A stretch of 64,000 nt of DNA from Patiria miniata (lineage: Eukaryota > Echinodermata > Asteroidea > Valvatida > Asterinidae), in NCBI RefSeq assembly GCF_015706575.1, contig NW_024037069.1, forward strand, positions 30,153,315 to 30,217,314, read 5' to 3'. The first letter of the stretch is position 1, and each line of letters starts with the position of its first letter. Below, in pieces: positions 1-12,959 of this stretch. The notes beneath the pieces are model-generated. The model was not told the DNA's origin. It made no database searches and saw nothing but the letters and a program-made list of their open reading frames with translations. The position numbers and the translations under genes were made by a program.

Positions 1-230
1 TTCTCTAACTTTACAATTCCCCAAAGTCTGTAAATTGCTCCGTTTCATCTTAAGTGGGGTCAGGGAACCACACTACAAAAACATGATTGGTTTTCTTGGT
101 TTTTCCAGCATCTACTAGCCCAAAACGTGTAACAAGTTATTTTAACAATATTTGCTATAACATACTGATCCTCCAAATTCATTTATTTCTGAAAATTGCA
201 GCAAAAGTAAATGTTGTACATTCCCTTTAA
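1..230 (+). mobile_element. TTAA-flanked MITE family A, right part
   Basis: Begins inside the element at the window edge and ends with the terminal repeat ttgtacattccctttaa. Near-identical to the right halves of the copies at 28052 and 42541. Confidence 0.8.
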
Positions 231-1347
231 TATAGCCAACCATTTTGTGTCGAATATTCGTGTTTTTTATATAGGCCTATTCACCATGATCCCTTATTTA
301 TTTTAATCGTTTTGTACAAAATGGTTCATAAACTAGATAGGCGTATACAAAAATGCAGGATTTTTCACTTGAAGACGCTGATGCGGAAGTCTGTAGGGGC
401 TTATGTTATCCCAGCGGAAACGTTTGCTTAAACTTAGGATTTGAAACTTTACATTATTTTGTGTAGTTATCGACGTATGCAGGCCTATAGAGTAATTCTA
501 AAACGACATATTACTACACTAAAAGGGACAATCAAGCCACCTGGACCGCGCCCTCTTGTTGACGGGACATCCAGTCGACTTTGTTTTGTTGTGGACAATT
601 TGGCATCGGCCGGAAATTAATAAGAGCTGACTTATGCGGTCAATTACTACATGTTTAAAATGAAAACCGACTATTCGGATGTACCTGGTATGGTGTAAGT
701 AAACATCCGGAACGGAAAAGCTTTATATAAATAATTGTCTATTTTTAGAAGTCTAATTCATTTTTAACTCTTTGCTTCTCTTCGTCTGACAGCTGAATAA
801 TAACGTCTCAAGGAATAGAATAAACACGGCTTCCTGTTTAGGGATGCGTTTTACTTATATTAATGAGTTCACCTACGTCACTGAGGTTCGGGTCTGCCGA
901 AGAGAAAATTATGCCGCGGTCTATTTTTAGCACGTGTCATCGACTGCTGCATTCGCTCGTAAATTCTTGGGATCGGTTGGGTCAAGGGTCGCGTCAAATC
1001 CCAAGGGACTGGAAAGCATATTATCATGCTTATGCGAGGGGTATGCTTGAGAAACTCTAGTTCTAATGCTCATTGGAAAGTCGACAAGTTAGATGTGGGG
1101 GAACTATTTGTCATAAAATGTTTCAGGCAAAAAGTTGCTCTTTATTCCCACAACGGGTCAAGAAGGAGTATACCAACCACTATGCAGCAGTCATTCGTGA
1201 AATGCAGGATAGACTTAAAACAGACTACAATTTAATAAAACATTGAAAAATGAGAGATTTGCTTTCCAAGTGACTTACAACCTCCCCCAAATTGCGTTTG
1301 TCAAGCTCTATTGGACTGGTTCCCGTCTCCTACATGCTGATGGACAG
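231..1347. other. No gene seen
   Basis: Two short overlapping frames (863-1235) have no coding character or splice context. Nothing else recognised. Confidence 0.4.
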
Positions 1348-1851
1348 TTAATAACAAGGGACCCGAACAATTATTAGACCCCCAGATTTAGAACATGGGT
1401 TTTCACAACTGTTGTTGTCGAAGTTCAAATGAGCATTTATACAGTTGGGGTTTCTCAAGCAAGGGGAGGGGCAAGTTGAGAGAACCTGATATTTGCATCC
1501 AATCTCGATGAAGATTTTCGTATGAAAGACCATGCTGGATTGGGATACCTCGTATCCAATGTTAGTTAATTGACAAACAACCTGCTGACCTATACTGCCT
1601 GGTGTTTTTTTGCTGAGCAACCTGTTGTGATTAGGCATTTTTTTGGGACAGGTTGAAATAGAAACCCCCAAAATCCAGCCTATCATCGTTATGAAGTAGG
1701 CACGTGCCCTTCGCGAGCCAAGGTACGCGCAGGAACTTATCCGCAATACCCCTGGGTGTTTGGGATACGAGGTGAACCACCACAGCAGGTGTAGTGGAAG
1801 GATTAAGTGGGTGCAGGATTGAGTAATCCTATACTGACTGTAACTGAGCAT
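1348..1851 (-). pseudogene. PAN/EGF-like coding remnant
   Basis: Open frame of 167 codons, the longest non-enzyme, non-bHLH frame in the first 20 kb. Its middle (VVCQLTNIGYEVSQSSMVFH, then GCKYQVLSTCPSPCLRNPNC) resembles the end of a PAN/apple domain followed by an EGF-like Cys pattern, a combination common in echinoderm extracellular proteins. Flanking residues match nothing. No clear exon borders were found, so an isolated exon or a decayed copy is likelier than a complete gene. The minus frame at 1870-2259 beside it contains FCLRACQEG and could belong to the same remnant. Confidence 0.3.
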
Positions 1852-2528
1852 AAATGACTCCCAGATCGCCTATTTATGAATACAATAGCCTATAATATAC
1901 CTCTTTTTTTTAGCATGATGGATAGTTTTTACGGGGGGATTTTTGTTTTTAATGCTGAGGTCCCCAATGTCCATGAATGTTCTCAAACAATCAAGTGATG
2001 TCGACCCTTCTTGACAGGCACGCAGGCAAAATGGAAAGTCGATGCCTTCTAGTAATGTAGACAATATGTTTTGAAGGCTCCCTAAGAAACTCCTATTGAT
2101 GGATTGGCTAAAACGAGGGATTGGACTGAGCAAGAACATTCGGGTCCAATTTTGTTTCCATATTTCGGTTAAGTTCGGGCAATCTCTAGTGTTATTGTGC
2201 AAGACATGAACAAGTGGCTTAAGTAGTGGGATAAAAAAAAAATCACGTTGAGCAAGCAACTCTGTTTATCTGCGATAATAAGAGGCCGAACGAAAGATAT
2301 TTTGAGCGGTTATGTTCAATTGTCCGAGTAAGTCTGACATCAGGGCGTTTCGAGTCGATTTTTTACTTCAGCAAAAAAGTTGGATGAATAAGTTCTTTTG
2401 TAGCAACTAACTGATACGTTTTATTAGAATCAAAGTCCATGATTTTAACTTGTCCCTATACACGATGTTTAATTGTCCAAAAAGTACATTGTACATGTAC
2501 ATGCACGTCGAACACCAAGCCGTGGAAC

Positions 2529-2732
2529 CAGTGGCGTATTTAGGTAAACTTCTGAGGGCGGGCACCTGTGGTGCATGCATTTTGCGGGAGGAGGGGGGGG
2601 GGGGGCTGAAGGCAAATGATAATTTTTGCACAATTCAATAATTTTAAATCTGAGGGTGCACAAGGGGGCACGGAAATCTGTTAAGGGAGGGGGTCGCGTG
2701 CCCCATGCCCCCGTAGTTACACCACTGCAGTG
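2529..2732. mobile_element. G-run element with 8-bp target duplication (hAT-like)
   Basis: Starts cagtggcgtatttaggtaa and ends near gtagttacaccactgcagtg. CGTGGAAC flanks it on both sides (2521-2528 and 2733-2740). Eight-base duplications and CAGTG-type ends are typical of hAT transposons. Interior is G/C runs with no ORF. Confidence 0.6.
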
Positions 2733-3599
2733 CGTGGAACTGCCCTTCGGATGTTTCCTCATACCTATACGCCTGGGTGGTTAATCCTACGGTCCATGGT
2801 CATCCATGTCAGTTCCCGCTGAGATATCTTCAGTCAACACCTGTCATCATGCGGTCGTGTTTCAACCGCCCCTCCATTATCAGCCCATTGCATGACCACT
2901 TTATAGGGTGTTAATGAAATTACCACCAATCGACCTGTTGTATAGCAATTTACGCTCGTGCCTCCAAACATCATGTTCAAACAAAAACCTTCTCTTCTGT
3001 CAAAAGTCTGGGCACGCGACCGGACGGCTTAAGAGGTGTTGATTGGCGTTTCATTGTCACGTGGTGGCAAGTGTGAATTGATGACTGGCTGATGAGTGAC
3101 TGTACTTACAGACGAAACAATGCAGCCTGTGTGCCGTTTATGCTAAGCCAATGTTCCGTGCATAGACTCTTGGTCATTCAAATTATCTCCAGGTCCGTAG
3201 ATGGGGAGTGGGCTGGAGTTCAAAGTGGCGAAATGCTTCATGGTGCATTTCATATTAATCATAACAATGACAGTTTAATGATTGTTTTTTTCCCTGGAAA
3301 GTGTCTTCTTTTTTAAAGGTCTTCACAGTAAAATATGATTTATTGATGGTTATCGTGTAAACATTTTAAATCAAAATGTACACAAGTTCTAGGAAAATGT
3401 ATGCACTGTGTTGACGCAATTGGTTTAGGAATGTTAACAAAATACCGATTCTGACCTTGCAGGGTCGTTTTTTCTGTCAATCTTTTCCTCACATGTTTAA
3501 AGTATACTTAACTGACACAACGTTGGGACACCATTTTGAGTGGTAGAAGCTGAATATCAGCCTTGTGATTTTATCCAGGTGTCGGACGCAGCACGTTTC

Positions 3600-4019
3600 T
3601 TAAAGTCACAAAGGATCATTTACTTTTCATGCACAATGCTCCTCCCCAATAACAACACCACTCACCATCAAAAGAGAATATTCAAAACCTAAGTTGCAGC
3701 TCAGTAGATATTAGACTATTCGAGAAAACAGTGGGGGGAAAAAAGTATGATCACAACCTTTTTGATCACAAAACACGATTTAGTCAATAAAACTCTTTAT
3801 TTCCAATGATCAGTCAATTGACTGATTTTGGGAAACCACCATACATTTCTTGATTTCTTCTAAATGACAGTAAGACAGATGGAATAATTTCACGGGGTGT
3901 TTAGTACCAGTATGATCTTTAATCCCAATAAGGTTTTTTTTTTTTTAATAATTCGCAAGGTTACTCTGGGGATAAATGCAAATAATTCGCAAATGACCCC
4001 ATAGGCCCTACACCTTTAA
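3600..4019 (+). mobile_element. TTAA-flanked MITE family B
   Basis: Terminal repeats ttaaag...aggatcattt and ...caaatgacc...cctttaa, with TTAA at both ends. Central palindrome cagtcaattgactg. About 420 bp, non-coding. Confidence 0.8.
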
Positions 4020-4473
4020 ACCATCATCGCAAATTCAAGGCAAAGTTTTGGTCCCTTTACCTGGAATAGTGGCACCGGAACGCAATTCCCTTGCTGCATA
4101 CCAACTTACCGAAGATCCAGATGCTGATCACTTCCCTGAAATCGGTGCATTCCTCGGCGGACGACAAACCGAAAATCCCGGAAAGAAACTACGCGGAAAC
4201 GGATGTGCTTTCTTCACATTTCCTTAACCTTGACATCTATCATCAAAGTCAAACTCTTCGCTTTTGCCAAACAAAAAAAAGAGGACAATCTATGAGCGTG
4301 TATGTCGTCACGCTCACAAATGAAGGAATTCTATCATCTTAGAAATTAGACGCAAGGAGTTAAGATTTACCAGTATAAGTACCTTTATATTTGAGAAATT
4401 AGTTAATGGATTTTTTTTATCTTGACGAATTTTCGATTTGTAAGGTTTGTTTAAACAGGGGAAAAAAAACCTA

Positions 4474-4610
4474 GTTTGTTCCGATTTTGGGCGTCTGCAA
4501 CCCTCCGAAATAGGGCTTTAATTTTGCGAACAAACTGAACCTGCCCCACGAGAGCCGAATTTTAGGCACCCTTTTGTGAAGAAATTCATAACTAAACGTT
4601 GATGATTTCT
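4474..4610 (+). repeat. Dispersed repeat H
   Basis: Shares ttccgattttgggcgtctgc, ttttgtgaagaaat and ataactaaacgt with 15920-16075. No known family or clear ends. Confidence 0.55.
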
Positions 4611-5041
4611 TTTTCGTTCGATGTCTCACTCAGAAGTGAATAACTTTTATATTGCTAGGAAAATAGCAATTAAAAAAAAACCCAGATACTTTTGGGGGTA
4701 AAATTCGAAAATAGCACGGGGAACCTTCTTTGAGCAAAATAACGATTAGGCCTAATCCAGAGTTAACCTTGCCAAGATACCCATCCATTGACAAGGAAAT
4801 GTGTCGTTCACTGTGCATTTGTCAATGAATGGAATGGCACCGGAACGGAAACATATTTTTTTTTCTGAATGGCTAAAAGAAATCAGCCACCTGTAGATTT
4901 CAAGGATTGTATTGCCAGAGTAGTTTGGATTCTTCAGAAAAATGGGGGAATTTGGCCAGCAGTTTTTCGACCCAGAAAAAAATATATAGAGAGACTTGGT
5001 GTTAAACTCTGTACCCTTTCCATCTCGTGTTCCATCAACGA

Positions 5042-5210
5042 CGATGTTCCCCAGTACCTATGTTCCCCAATACCGATGTTCCCCGAAATCCTTAGGATTA
5101 GGGTTAGGGTTTGGGTTAGGGCTAGGGTTAGGGTTAGAGTTATAGGGTAAGGATTTCGGGGAACATCGGTATTGGGGAACATAGGTATTGGGGAACATAG
5201 GTATGCACCC
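5042..5210. repeat. Telomere-like hairpin repeat D
   Basis: Core of six or so GGTTAG/GGGTTA-type units (5097-5147) bracketed by inverted arms built from ATGTTCCCC units on the left and GGGGAACAT units on the right. Non-coding; the frames across it are artefacts. Confidence 0.8.
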
Positions 5211-5623
5211 AACGACATGCACTTTTTTCAAACATGCTAGCAGGGCTACCGTGCAAAACTGTTAACTTTAGGCCTTTATCCTTCGACAAGTTCTGAAATA
5301 AACGACCACTATTTGTTGCTTTGGCTTCTTGTTTATGATTGACTTAGCCAGCCGTGGAGGTTATATACCATATACCCCGGATACCAGACGAGTAACAGAC
5401 CCCAGGACAAACTAGAAGACATGCCTGCCTATATACGTCCCTGGCGACACTGTATCGATGTTTGGATTATCAAGCAGTTACGCTTTTGATTACAAAAGAT
5501 GTAAACATGATGGACCCTGTCTATAGCTTGATGATAAACAGGTTTGGCTATAGAACCCAGACATTGAAATGTCCGGTGGTTTCGATAGCAGGATTTTACC
5601 CTGATGTTTATTATTTATATCAA

Positions 5624-5907
5624 GGGCGGATCAAAGGGAAGTTTGGGAAGGCCAGTAACCAAACCCCCCCCCCCCCCCTTGCATCCGACTGACCGATGTT
5701 AACTATTTACATTACGGGAAAATCCCAAAATCACTCAATATTGCTAATCTTGTTTCATTACTGTAGAACTGTGTGATCTTTTTTTATGCGATGGCCACCC
5801 CATCCACCCCCCCCCCTTTTTTCTTTTTTCTTTTAACAAATCTTGGCCTTCAACATCCCAGCCAGACCCCCCTCTCCCCAACCCCTTTGGAAAATGCTGG
5901 ATCCGCC
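5624..5907. mobile_element. G/C-run element with GGCGGATC ends
   Basis: Inverted ends gggcggatc and ggatccgcc surround long C runs. No clear target duplication. Confidence 0.45.
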
Positions 5908-6039
5908 TCTAATATATATCGGCTTGGTTGTAAAATCCATTGCTAAGCAGAGCCAATTCAACGACTATATTTTAACAATAGCTTTGTCTAGAAAAAGAGG
6001 ACAAATACCCGAAAGCCCTATATATATTTTTGATCATTA

Positions 6040-6230
6040 AGGTTGAAGTTTACAGGTTGCACCGTATAGCAAATCTCTTTTGTGAGTTTGTGGGTTTCTG
6101 AAACGAATCGGGGAAACTCAACGGTCTCCTGACAACGGGCAGAGCATACTGTCCGATGCTTTGAGTTTCCCGGTTTGAGTTACAACCTCAGAAACCAACA
6201 AGAGAGATGCAACCGTATAAAGGCTTAATC
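6040..6230. mobile_element. Imperfect palindromic MITE
   Basis: Left gcaccgtatagcaaatctct...ggggaaactcaa mirrors right ttgagtttccc...agagagatgcaaccgtata. About 190 bp, no coding content. Confidence 0.55.
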
Positions 6231-7265
6231 TCATTGCTGTCGTCACCTAATGCAAACCTTCAAATCTTATTATTGATCATGGGAGGTGGTGTCAACATCT
6301 TGTGACAATGAGTGTGCTACTGGCATGAACGGCAATTGCTCCCGCTGGTAGCTCAACACACAAACTATGCCCTTTAGAAAACAAACACAATGCAACAAAA
6401 TGTCACAGATGAACATGCTGAGTCAACTCGATGACAATATCTTAGTTGTCGATCGTTTACTAGAGGAAATATGGTTCTGCCCATATCCCGTCCCAAATTG
6501 CGAATTCAGATGTCAACAGAAAAAACAATTTAACGAGTTCGACCGTAAAAATACTCACCGATTTACATCAATGAAATTCGATTGAGACAAAATATTGAAG
6601 TACTGCCTTAATGTACATGTACAATATAACTAGCGTAAAAATTATTGAAATGCACAGAAATTACCCCCCCCCCCTTCCCCCTTCACTCTTACTGGCGGAC
6701 TTAAGATACAGCTCATTCTGGAAAAAATGACCTTCTATATGTATGTGATGCTGCGCGAGAGGTTAGACAACCTGTAAAGTCAGACACCGATCTTTTTTAA
6801 CCTGGACTGTCGTACCGTGTGCGCTGTACTCGGATGGAAATGCAATCCAATTAAAGGGCTTAATGATTTGCCACGTGCCGTGTCTGTTTATTCCATCACA
6901 GCGGCAGGTTGATTACTGGGTGTTACATGGATGTGGTCGCTTCGCAGACACCCCGGTTTCGGCCTTGGTTTATGGTTCAAAAATACCGATACTCAAAAAA
7001 TTGGACCACGGGGTCTATTAAATTGCAGATTTTTTTTTACCCAAAGATTTGTTTTCTTGTACGTACATAGCGGCGCGGTCTTGAATGATGTCTGCTGATT
7101 CAGAGCCAGCTGAGTAATAGATGTTTTACCGAAGTTAAAAGTGCAAGGACAACTATTTAATAAAATCAAAATCACATTGAAACTCGTACCCCGTGTGTCG
7201 ATTTGTCAATATTACAGTGTGTGTCTCTGTCTGTGTCCCCATGTGTGTCCACTTCCCCCCTCTGC

Positions 7266-7498
7266 TCTCTAATTTCCAAAGAGTGAAATTGGGGACTAAA
7301 CGTGTTAGAGTGAAAATCACTCTCATTTTAGACTGAAAAAGTATGAAAAATGAACCACTTCAGTCGAAGCTTGAGTGAAAGCTCGATCTTTACGATTGAA
7401 GAAATTTCACTCTAAAACATCTAGTCCCTAGTTTCCGACTGTGGGAGTGAATCTTCACTCGAATGGAGTGAATTTTCACTCTTTGGAATTTAGAGAGT
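7266..7498. mobile_element. MITE family C (~235 bp)
   Basis: Inverted ends ctctaatttccaaagagtga and ttcactctttggaatttaga. No coding capacity. Further copies at 14989 and 16869. Confidence 0.8.
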
Positions 7499-8008
7499 GC
7501 AACTAAGTAATATGGCTTTTATACCTTGTACAACTACAAAACAAGCTTCCGTGCATGCAGCTCAAAAGTGGAAGAAGTTTTATCCAGACTTTACAGAATC
7601 AAGAAGGTCGTGAATTGAAAAAAAAAACAGTGGTACCATCCATTGTTCCCAAATGGTTTTAGTCGGATGATTCATGCATTGCGAATGATGTTTAGCTTTA
7701 ATCGGCAAAAATATTACAAGTGGTTTTGATGCTACTGGTAGATGTCTAGCGAAGATTTCTGAAACCATAGACGAGGCCTGGATCGGTCTCCATGCCTGAT
7801 TTAACCCGTAAACCTTGGAAATCGAATCTGTCACATAACAGGATAAACCCTTCGGGCAGTTACACTGTGCGGCACACGACTGCCACGTGGCATATCTCTG
7901 AAGGCCACACGAAGATAGATCGGACCATGATATTGTAAAACTATACTCAAATGTACCGGTACTTTAGGGCCTTTACATCTATTTCACTGTACCGGAAAAA
8001 ATACACTG

Positions 8009-8581
8009 GCTAGGTAAATCGTGACTGTACCGACACTGTCTCGGTAAATCGTCACTTGTGGCGACACTGTCTTAGCTAAATCGTCATTGTACCGACAATA
8101 TTTCATTAAGTCGTCAGTGTGCCGACCCCGCTGAACCGAAACTCTCTCGGTGAATCTTCACTGTGCCGACAATATTTCGGTAAATCGTCAATGTGCCGAC
8201 CCAAACCGAAACTCTCTCGGTGAATCGTCACCGTGCCGACAATATGTCGGTAAATCGTCCCTGTGCCGACCAAGTCGACATTGTCTCGGTAAATCGCCAC
8301 TGTGCCGACACTGTCTTGCTGAATCGTCATTGTATCGTCAATATTTAAGTAAATCGTCACTGTGCCGACCAAAAACGAACTCTCTTGGTGAAAATCGTCA
8401 CAGTGCCGACAATTTTTCGGTGAATCGTCACTGAACCGACAACATTTGCGGTAAATCGTCACTGTGCCGACCCAAACCGAAACTCTCTCGGTGAATCGTC
8501 ACTATGCCGACCAAATCGTCACTGTCTCGGTAAATCGCCACTGTGTCGACATTATTTCGGTAAATCGTCACTGTGCCGACA
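8009..8581. repeat. Minisatellite, unit around 30-40 bp
   Basis: Tandem degenerate units of the type tcggtaaatcgtcactgtgc, alternating with longer units carrying ccgaaactctctcggtgaa. The open frames on both strands follow from the repeat unit, not from coding. Confidence 0.85.
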
Positions 8582-11500
8582 CAACCAACGCTTTCTACGT
8601 GGAAAGTCCCTGTACCTATCAGTTCTTTGATCTTACAGCTCTGTCCTCTCCAACCGGTTTACCAAGCCGGTGCAGTCCCACCGCACCAAATCGACAAATC
8701 GACAACGGTTGAAACCAAGTCGGTACTTTCATGGTTCAACTGTAGAAACCTTTGACGAAGAGCAACACCAAATGAAACTGAAATGTTTGTCAGCAACGTT
8801 TGGTCTGCAACATTTGGTCTTGATTTTATTACGAACTCAATCTTGGTTAATTCCTAAATGTCTGATGGGCCAAAGTATTCTTAGCAAGACAACTACGGTT
8901 GTAGGTTCGATTTTCCTTTCTTGTTTGGCTTTATCGCTACCATTCTGCAACCGCGATTCTCAACTGAACGTTTTCTGCAACTCGACTCACTGAGCCACTT
9001 TCGTTCAAAATGTCACCCTGACGTTTTCTTGTATCCACAGCCACATCGCCGTAAAAAAAACCCTAAAATGTTTATTTAAATCTTTCTAGCCAACAGTGAG
9101 TGTGATTCCAAGATCATGCAAAGGGCACTTGCCCCATTTTCTCCCCAGCCGACTTCGATAAACGTCAACCTCCTGAAACAAAACGGAAATCGGTGATAAA
9201 TATGTACAGCAAAACGAGAAATTGTTTTGATTTGTTCATTTCCGCGGTGTCGAGCCCCATCGGTTGGACATGGTTAGCACACGGTGGAAACCCGAAGATG
9301 ACTTACCCGCATTCCCCTTGGGTACAAACTATTACCTCAAGTTTCGTTGCTACAGGAGATTTTGTTGTCGGAGGCAATATGTCGCTAAATTTCGTAGTTC
9401 TGAATGAAAGTGTTTGTTTGTTGCTTTGTAGTGTCCTAATGAAACACCAGACTCAGAACAATACACGAGTTTAAATGTGTTGTCGGAGGATGCCACGAAT
9501 TACTTTTCAAACGCGCCATCATTTTTTTTTAATTTCGAGGTTTTTTCTGACGGATATTTTTTGCCTTATAGATACATTAGTACACCCTCTTTGACTTATA
9601 TTTATAAAGACAAAACAGTTTGTCCACATGGATCTAAAATACCTATCCGTGAGGAACAGGGAAGGGTTATTTCAAATATCAACAATAATATACCGCCCAA
9701 ATTAAAAAAACAAAACGCCAAAAGATAATTATTGTTTTCCTGTCACAAACAACGTCTTCATGTCTTAAATTGTATAATAACACTTCAGTGTTTCTTAATC
9801 TTTTTCGCTGTGGAACAGGCAGTAATTAATTCCGATTATTTTCCGTGCATAAGTCACAGTTTCCTGTCCTTCCTTCCCGCCGAAAGACAATGCCCGCAAT
9901 CCCTTTGTCAGAAGTAATTTCACTGGCTTGGTGAAAACTACCAAAACGAGCGCGGAAATTTGACCAAATTGTGAGCTTCCGTGACCGGCCGGCGTCTGAA
10001 GGAAATACACCCATTAAATCTGATGCTTGCTGCTAATGAACAATTACAATACGGTACCCAAACGCGCAGGTGCTGACAGATAGTTTAATATTGACCGCGC
10101 TCATAAAACCTGGTTTGGTAACACCAGGTTTAGTGCGAAGTGTTTGCAGACTTTTAAGAAAAGAAATTTGAGAGTCCGAAAGGGCTACTAGAAACACGTG
10201 CACGAAACTGGTCCCCGAGGAGGGATTAAACGCTGGATTATGAAGGTCGAAAGATGTTTCAGGGAACCAGCCAATAACACGGCCATTCCCAAGTACACGG
10301 AGATTTAAAATCATCAGAATCAATCGTCAGTTTATTAGTGAACAATGATTTCATTTATGGCAAACTAGGCTTGAAGGAGAAATACCAAGGTTGTGATAAA
10401 GTCTGCCAGTACATTTGTGACAGGATACCTGTAGGCTAGAGTAAGGAACAACCACTGAAGGACACACGGAGTACCTCAAGCTTCTTTTGAGATTTAGGTC
10501 ATTGAGTAATGTATCGATCTACTCAAAAATTGTAGGAAAAAAATAACGGAGGTACGACCTAAGGCAGAATTACCATCCTCTCTCTATACTCGAAAGGCCC
10601 ACCCCTTAATTCACGCGGGACCGAACGGTCGCGTTGTGAACATTTTTTCAAGGCAACCTAGAGAAGAAAACAAACCTGCATGAGGTCGACAGCAAGTGGG
10701 CTCAATTCCAAGTTGTCTGAATGTTGCCATACCCCGCCCCCGCCAGTAAGACCTTGCCGTTAAACCAGGTGCCAATCACAGAGCTGTAAATCAGTCAAAG
10801 CTAAGTTAAGGATTCGCTCGCGGGTTTAGTCTATAAGATCAAGATCCACGGCCGCGTTGGCCTTTCGAGGTTTCAGCTCACGCACCAGACAAAAATACAC
10901 CGAGCTCACTCAAGCTTGCTCCGTCATGGTGGTTACTTGGGACCTCAACAAGTGCCCAAAGTCGTGCAGGGATTAACATTCTGTTTATCTCTCTGCTTAT
11001 CTTTAATTCCCGCGACTTTGCGCTTACCCCGTAATCCAGAAATCAGGGGGTCAGATGGGATTGAGCCTGACATCCGGCTGGGCACGTGGCGGTCGCTCGC
11101 CGTGCTCCATGCCAAGGGCATTTCCCCTGAGGGCCTGAAGCTTGACAAGAAACACCACGAGTCACCAGCATTAAATCCCATCAAGAGAGCCTGTTCCCCA
11201 CCAGGCCATGAAAACAGCTTAACCTGCTGGTATCGCTGACGTCATAGGACGGATGATTTGCGAGAAGGCGCTAATGCCAGTCGTGTCTCCTTGAAAGTGT
11301 TGGGACTAATAAAAGGTGGTATCGGTAACGATCTGCAGTTCAAACAGACCTTTATTTCCATCAAAACAACGGAAAAAAATGTGGCCCCAGTTTCCCTACA
11401 CATAAAAAAGTACGTTTAAACCCCAGAATATGGCTTCAAACAGGAAACCATAAAACTATAAAACATAAACACTACAGAGTACAGGATTCCTTGAAAATGT

Positions 11501-12474
11501 CTTGGAATTACTTTGAATGAGACGGTGCCACTTTACACATGGTTTTGCTAGATGCTTTCACGAGAAAATCTAAAGTTCAACTTGTCATACACAGAAACAT
11601 GGGAGCAAATATTCATTCAATGTATAGAAATGCGAAATGAGGTTTTAGAACATACACGTTTTTACACCCGCCGCATCGCAATACAGAACGTCGCCTTGGC
11701 TTTTTTTAATTGCCGATTATAATGTAAAATATGTGTGTGGTTTGTCATGTTTGGAGATTGGAGTAAAGAGAGAGGAGACAGGGGAAAGAAAAGGAATTAC
11801 AGATTCCAAGAAGAGAGAGATCATTTTGAGTTGAAGCAGCATAAGGAATTCATACAACTCAACGCCGGTATCCAAACTTTTAGGCTGCGGGGAAGCCACG
11901 AACCAGGCAGCTCATGATGACATTGAGAACCCTTCACCAAGTCTGTGCATAATGTACGGTGTGTGTACATGTACGTGTTACTCAAACCACGCGTGCATGG
12001 TCAGCAAGTCACTTTTAGCGCGTGGGTCAAAATAATCTACGTGCTCCCAAAGTTGCCAGCAGAGCCCCTCATGACGCAAAGGGGGCGGTGCTTAAACATC
12101 TAGGCACAAGCGTCACTCGCAACTCTGACCCCAACGGCACGCGATCACTGGGGTGCTTTTGTTCCCACCCCTACTTTGATAATGGTCGTGTCCAAGAGAG
12201 TGACAAGTCAGCATGCAATGCGGATATACTATAGCCTAGCTCCGTGATATGCTAAACTATGCCTTTTCTGGCATGCGCGGATTACTGTTCACTGCCACAA
12301 GCCGTGCGCGTGCAATGCCTCTACGTCGTCTGTCAATCAACCTTACACCAACTGAACTGTAACAAGCCAACAAGTGGTCCGCGAAGTTCTTATAAAAAGG
12401 ATCCATATTCATAACAATTTTTTAAACTCGCAATTGTTTCAAGCCAAGCTACACCACGTACCTGTTTGCCTGCG
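8582..12474. other. No gene recognised
   Basis: Several 60-107 codon frames, none with motifs. 10916-11239 is more GC-balanced, is open on both strands and carries a GATAAG-type site and a CACGTG E-box; it could be a conserved regulatory block for the bHLH gene, but nothing decides it. Confidence 0.3.
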
Positions 12475-12959
12475 CTGCACAGTCCTCCATCATTTCTGTC
12501 CCTTTTTGCCGGTTGGATCGCTTCGATAAGTTTATCAACAGCACAGAGGATTTGCGTCAGGGCACAGCTCCAGCAAGGTTTACCCCGGACGTGTACTTCC
12601 TGACCCTTCAAATAAAGATGGAATATCTGTCCAGAATTTTAAAATAGATTTTTTTTTTATTTTTCACGTGGACGAATGTACTGCATAAAAGCGTTCTGCA
12701 CGTACATGCGAGCATAACTAGACAGTGTTTATCATTGCTGTGTTGTAAACAGACTCTGTTCTTCATCGGCCGAGATCCACTGAAGTTTGGATCCATTTAG
12801 CGTCAGACGTGCCTTCACCTGCTGTTCTTTAACCCCCAATCGTTCCGTCAGTTCCCTGGAGATTTGCTGGGATCGACCACTTTTCATTTTACCCGAGGCG
12901 TCCCCGTCAAAGTGGTTCCAGAACTGACCAATAAGATTGCTGCTTTGAATAGAATTCAC
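12475..12959 (-). CDS. Possible two-exon gene fragment, function unknown
   Basis: Two adjacent coding-looking minus-strand exons. Exon a starts near 12959 after a good acceptor (gcctgcgttttttaag) and runs through GQFWNHFDGDASGKMKSG and SRELTERLGVKEQQ to a donor CAGCAG|GTGAAG. Exon b (about 12608 to 12475) follows an acceptor ending tttatttgaag and encodes KPCWSCALTQILCAVDKL and AIQPAKRDRNDGGLCSAGKQ, with a near-consensus donor AAACAG|GTACGT. Both junctions are compatible with phase 0. No family recognised. If exon a is read through its donor it reaches a stop at 12732. No further exons were identified on either side, so this may be part of a larger gene or chance. Confidence 0.3.

Noticed and set aside
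5097-5147. Chromosome end
   Set aside because: The TTAGGG-like core is short, degenerate, bracketed by inverted arms and recurs at 17.1 kb, so it is a dispersed repeat.
4869-5218. Frames over 4869-5218, including Val/Arg and Leu/Thr repeats
   Set aside because: Generated by the TTAGGG-like core and arms of repeat D.
8106-8712. Several 60-118 codon frames on both strands
   Set aside because: They lie in the ATCGTCACTGTGCCGAC minisatellite and its edge; openness follows from the repeat unit.
9193-10014. Series of adjacent plus-strand frames that might form a gene
   Set aside because: No shared family, no good splice sites joining them, and composition like intergenic DNA.
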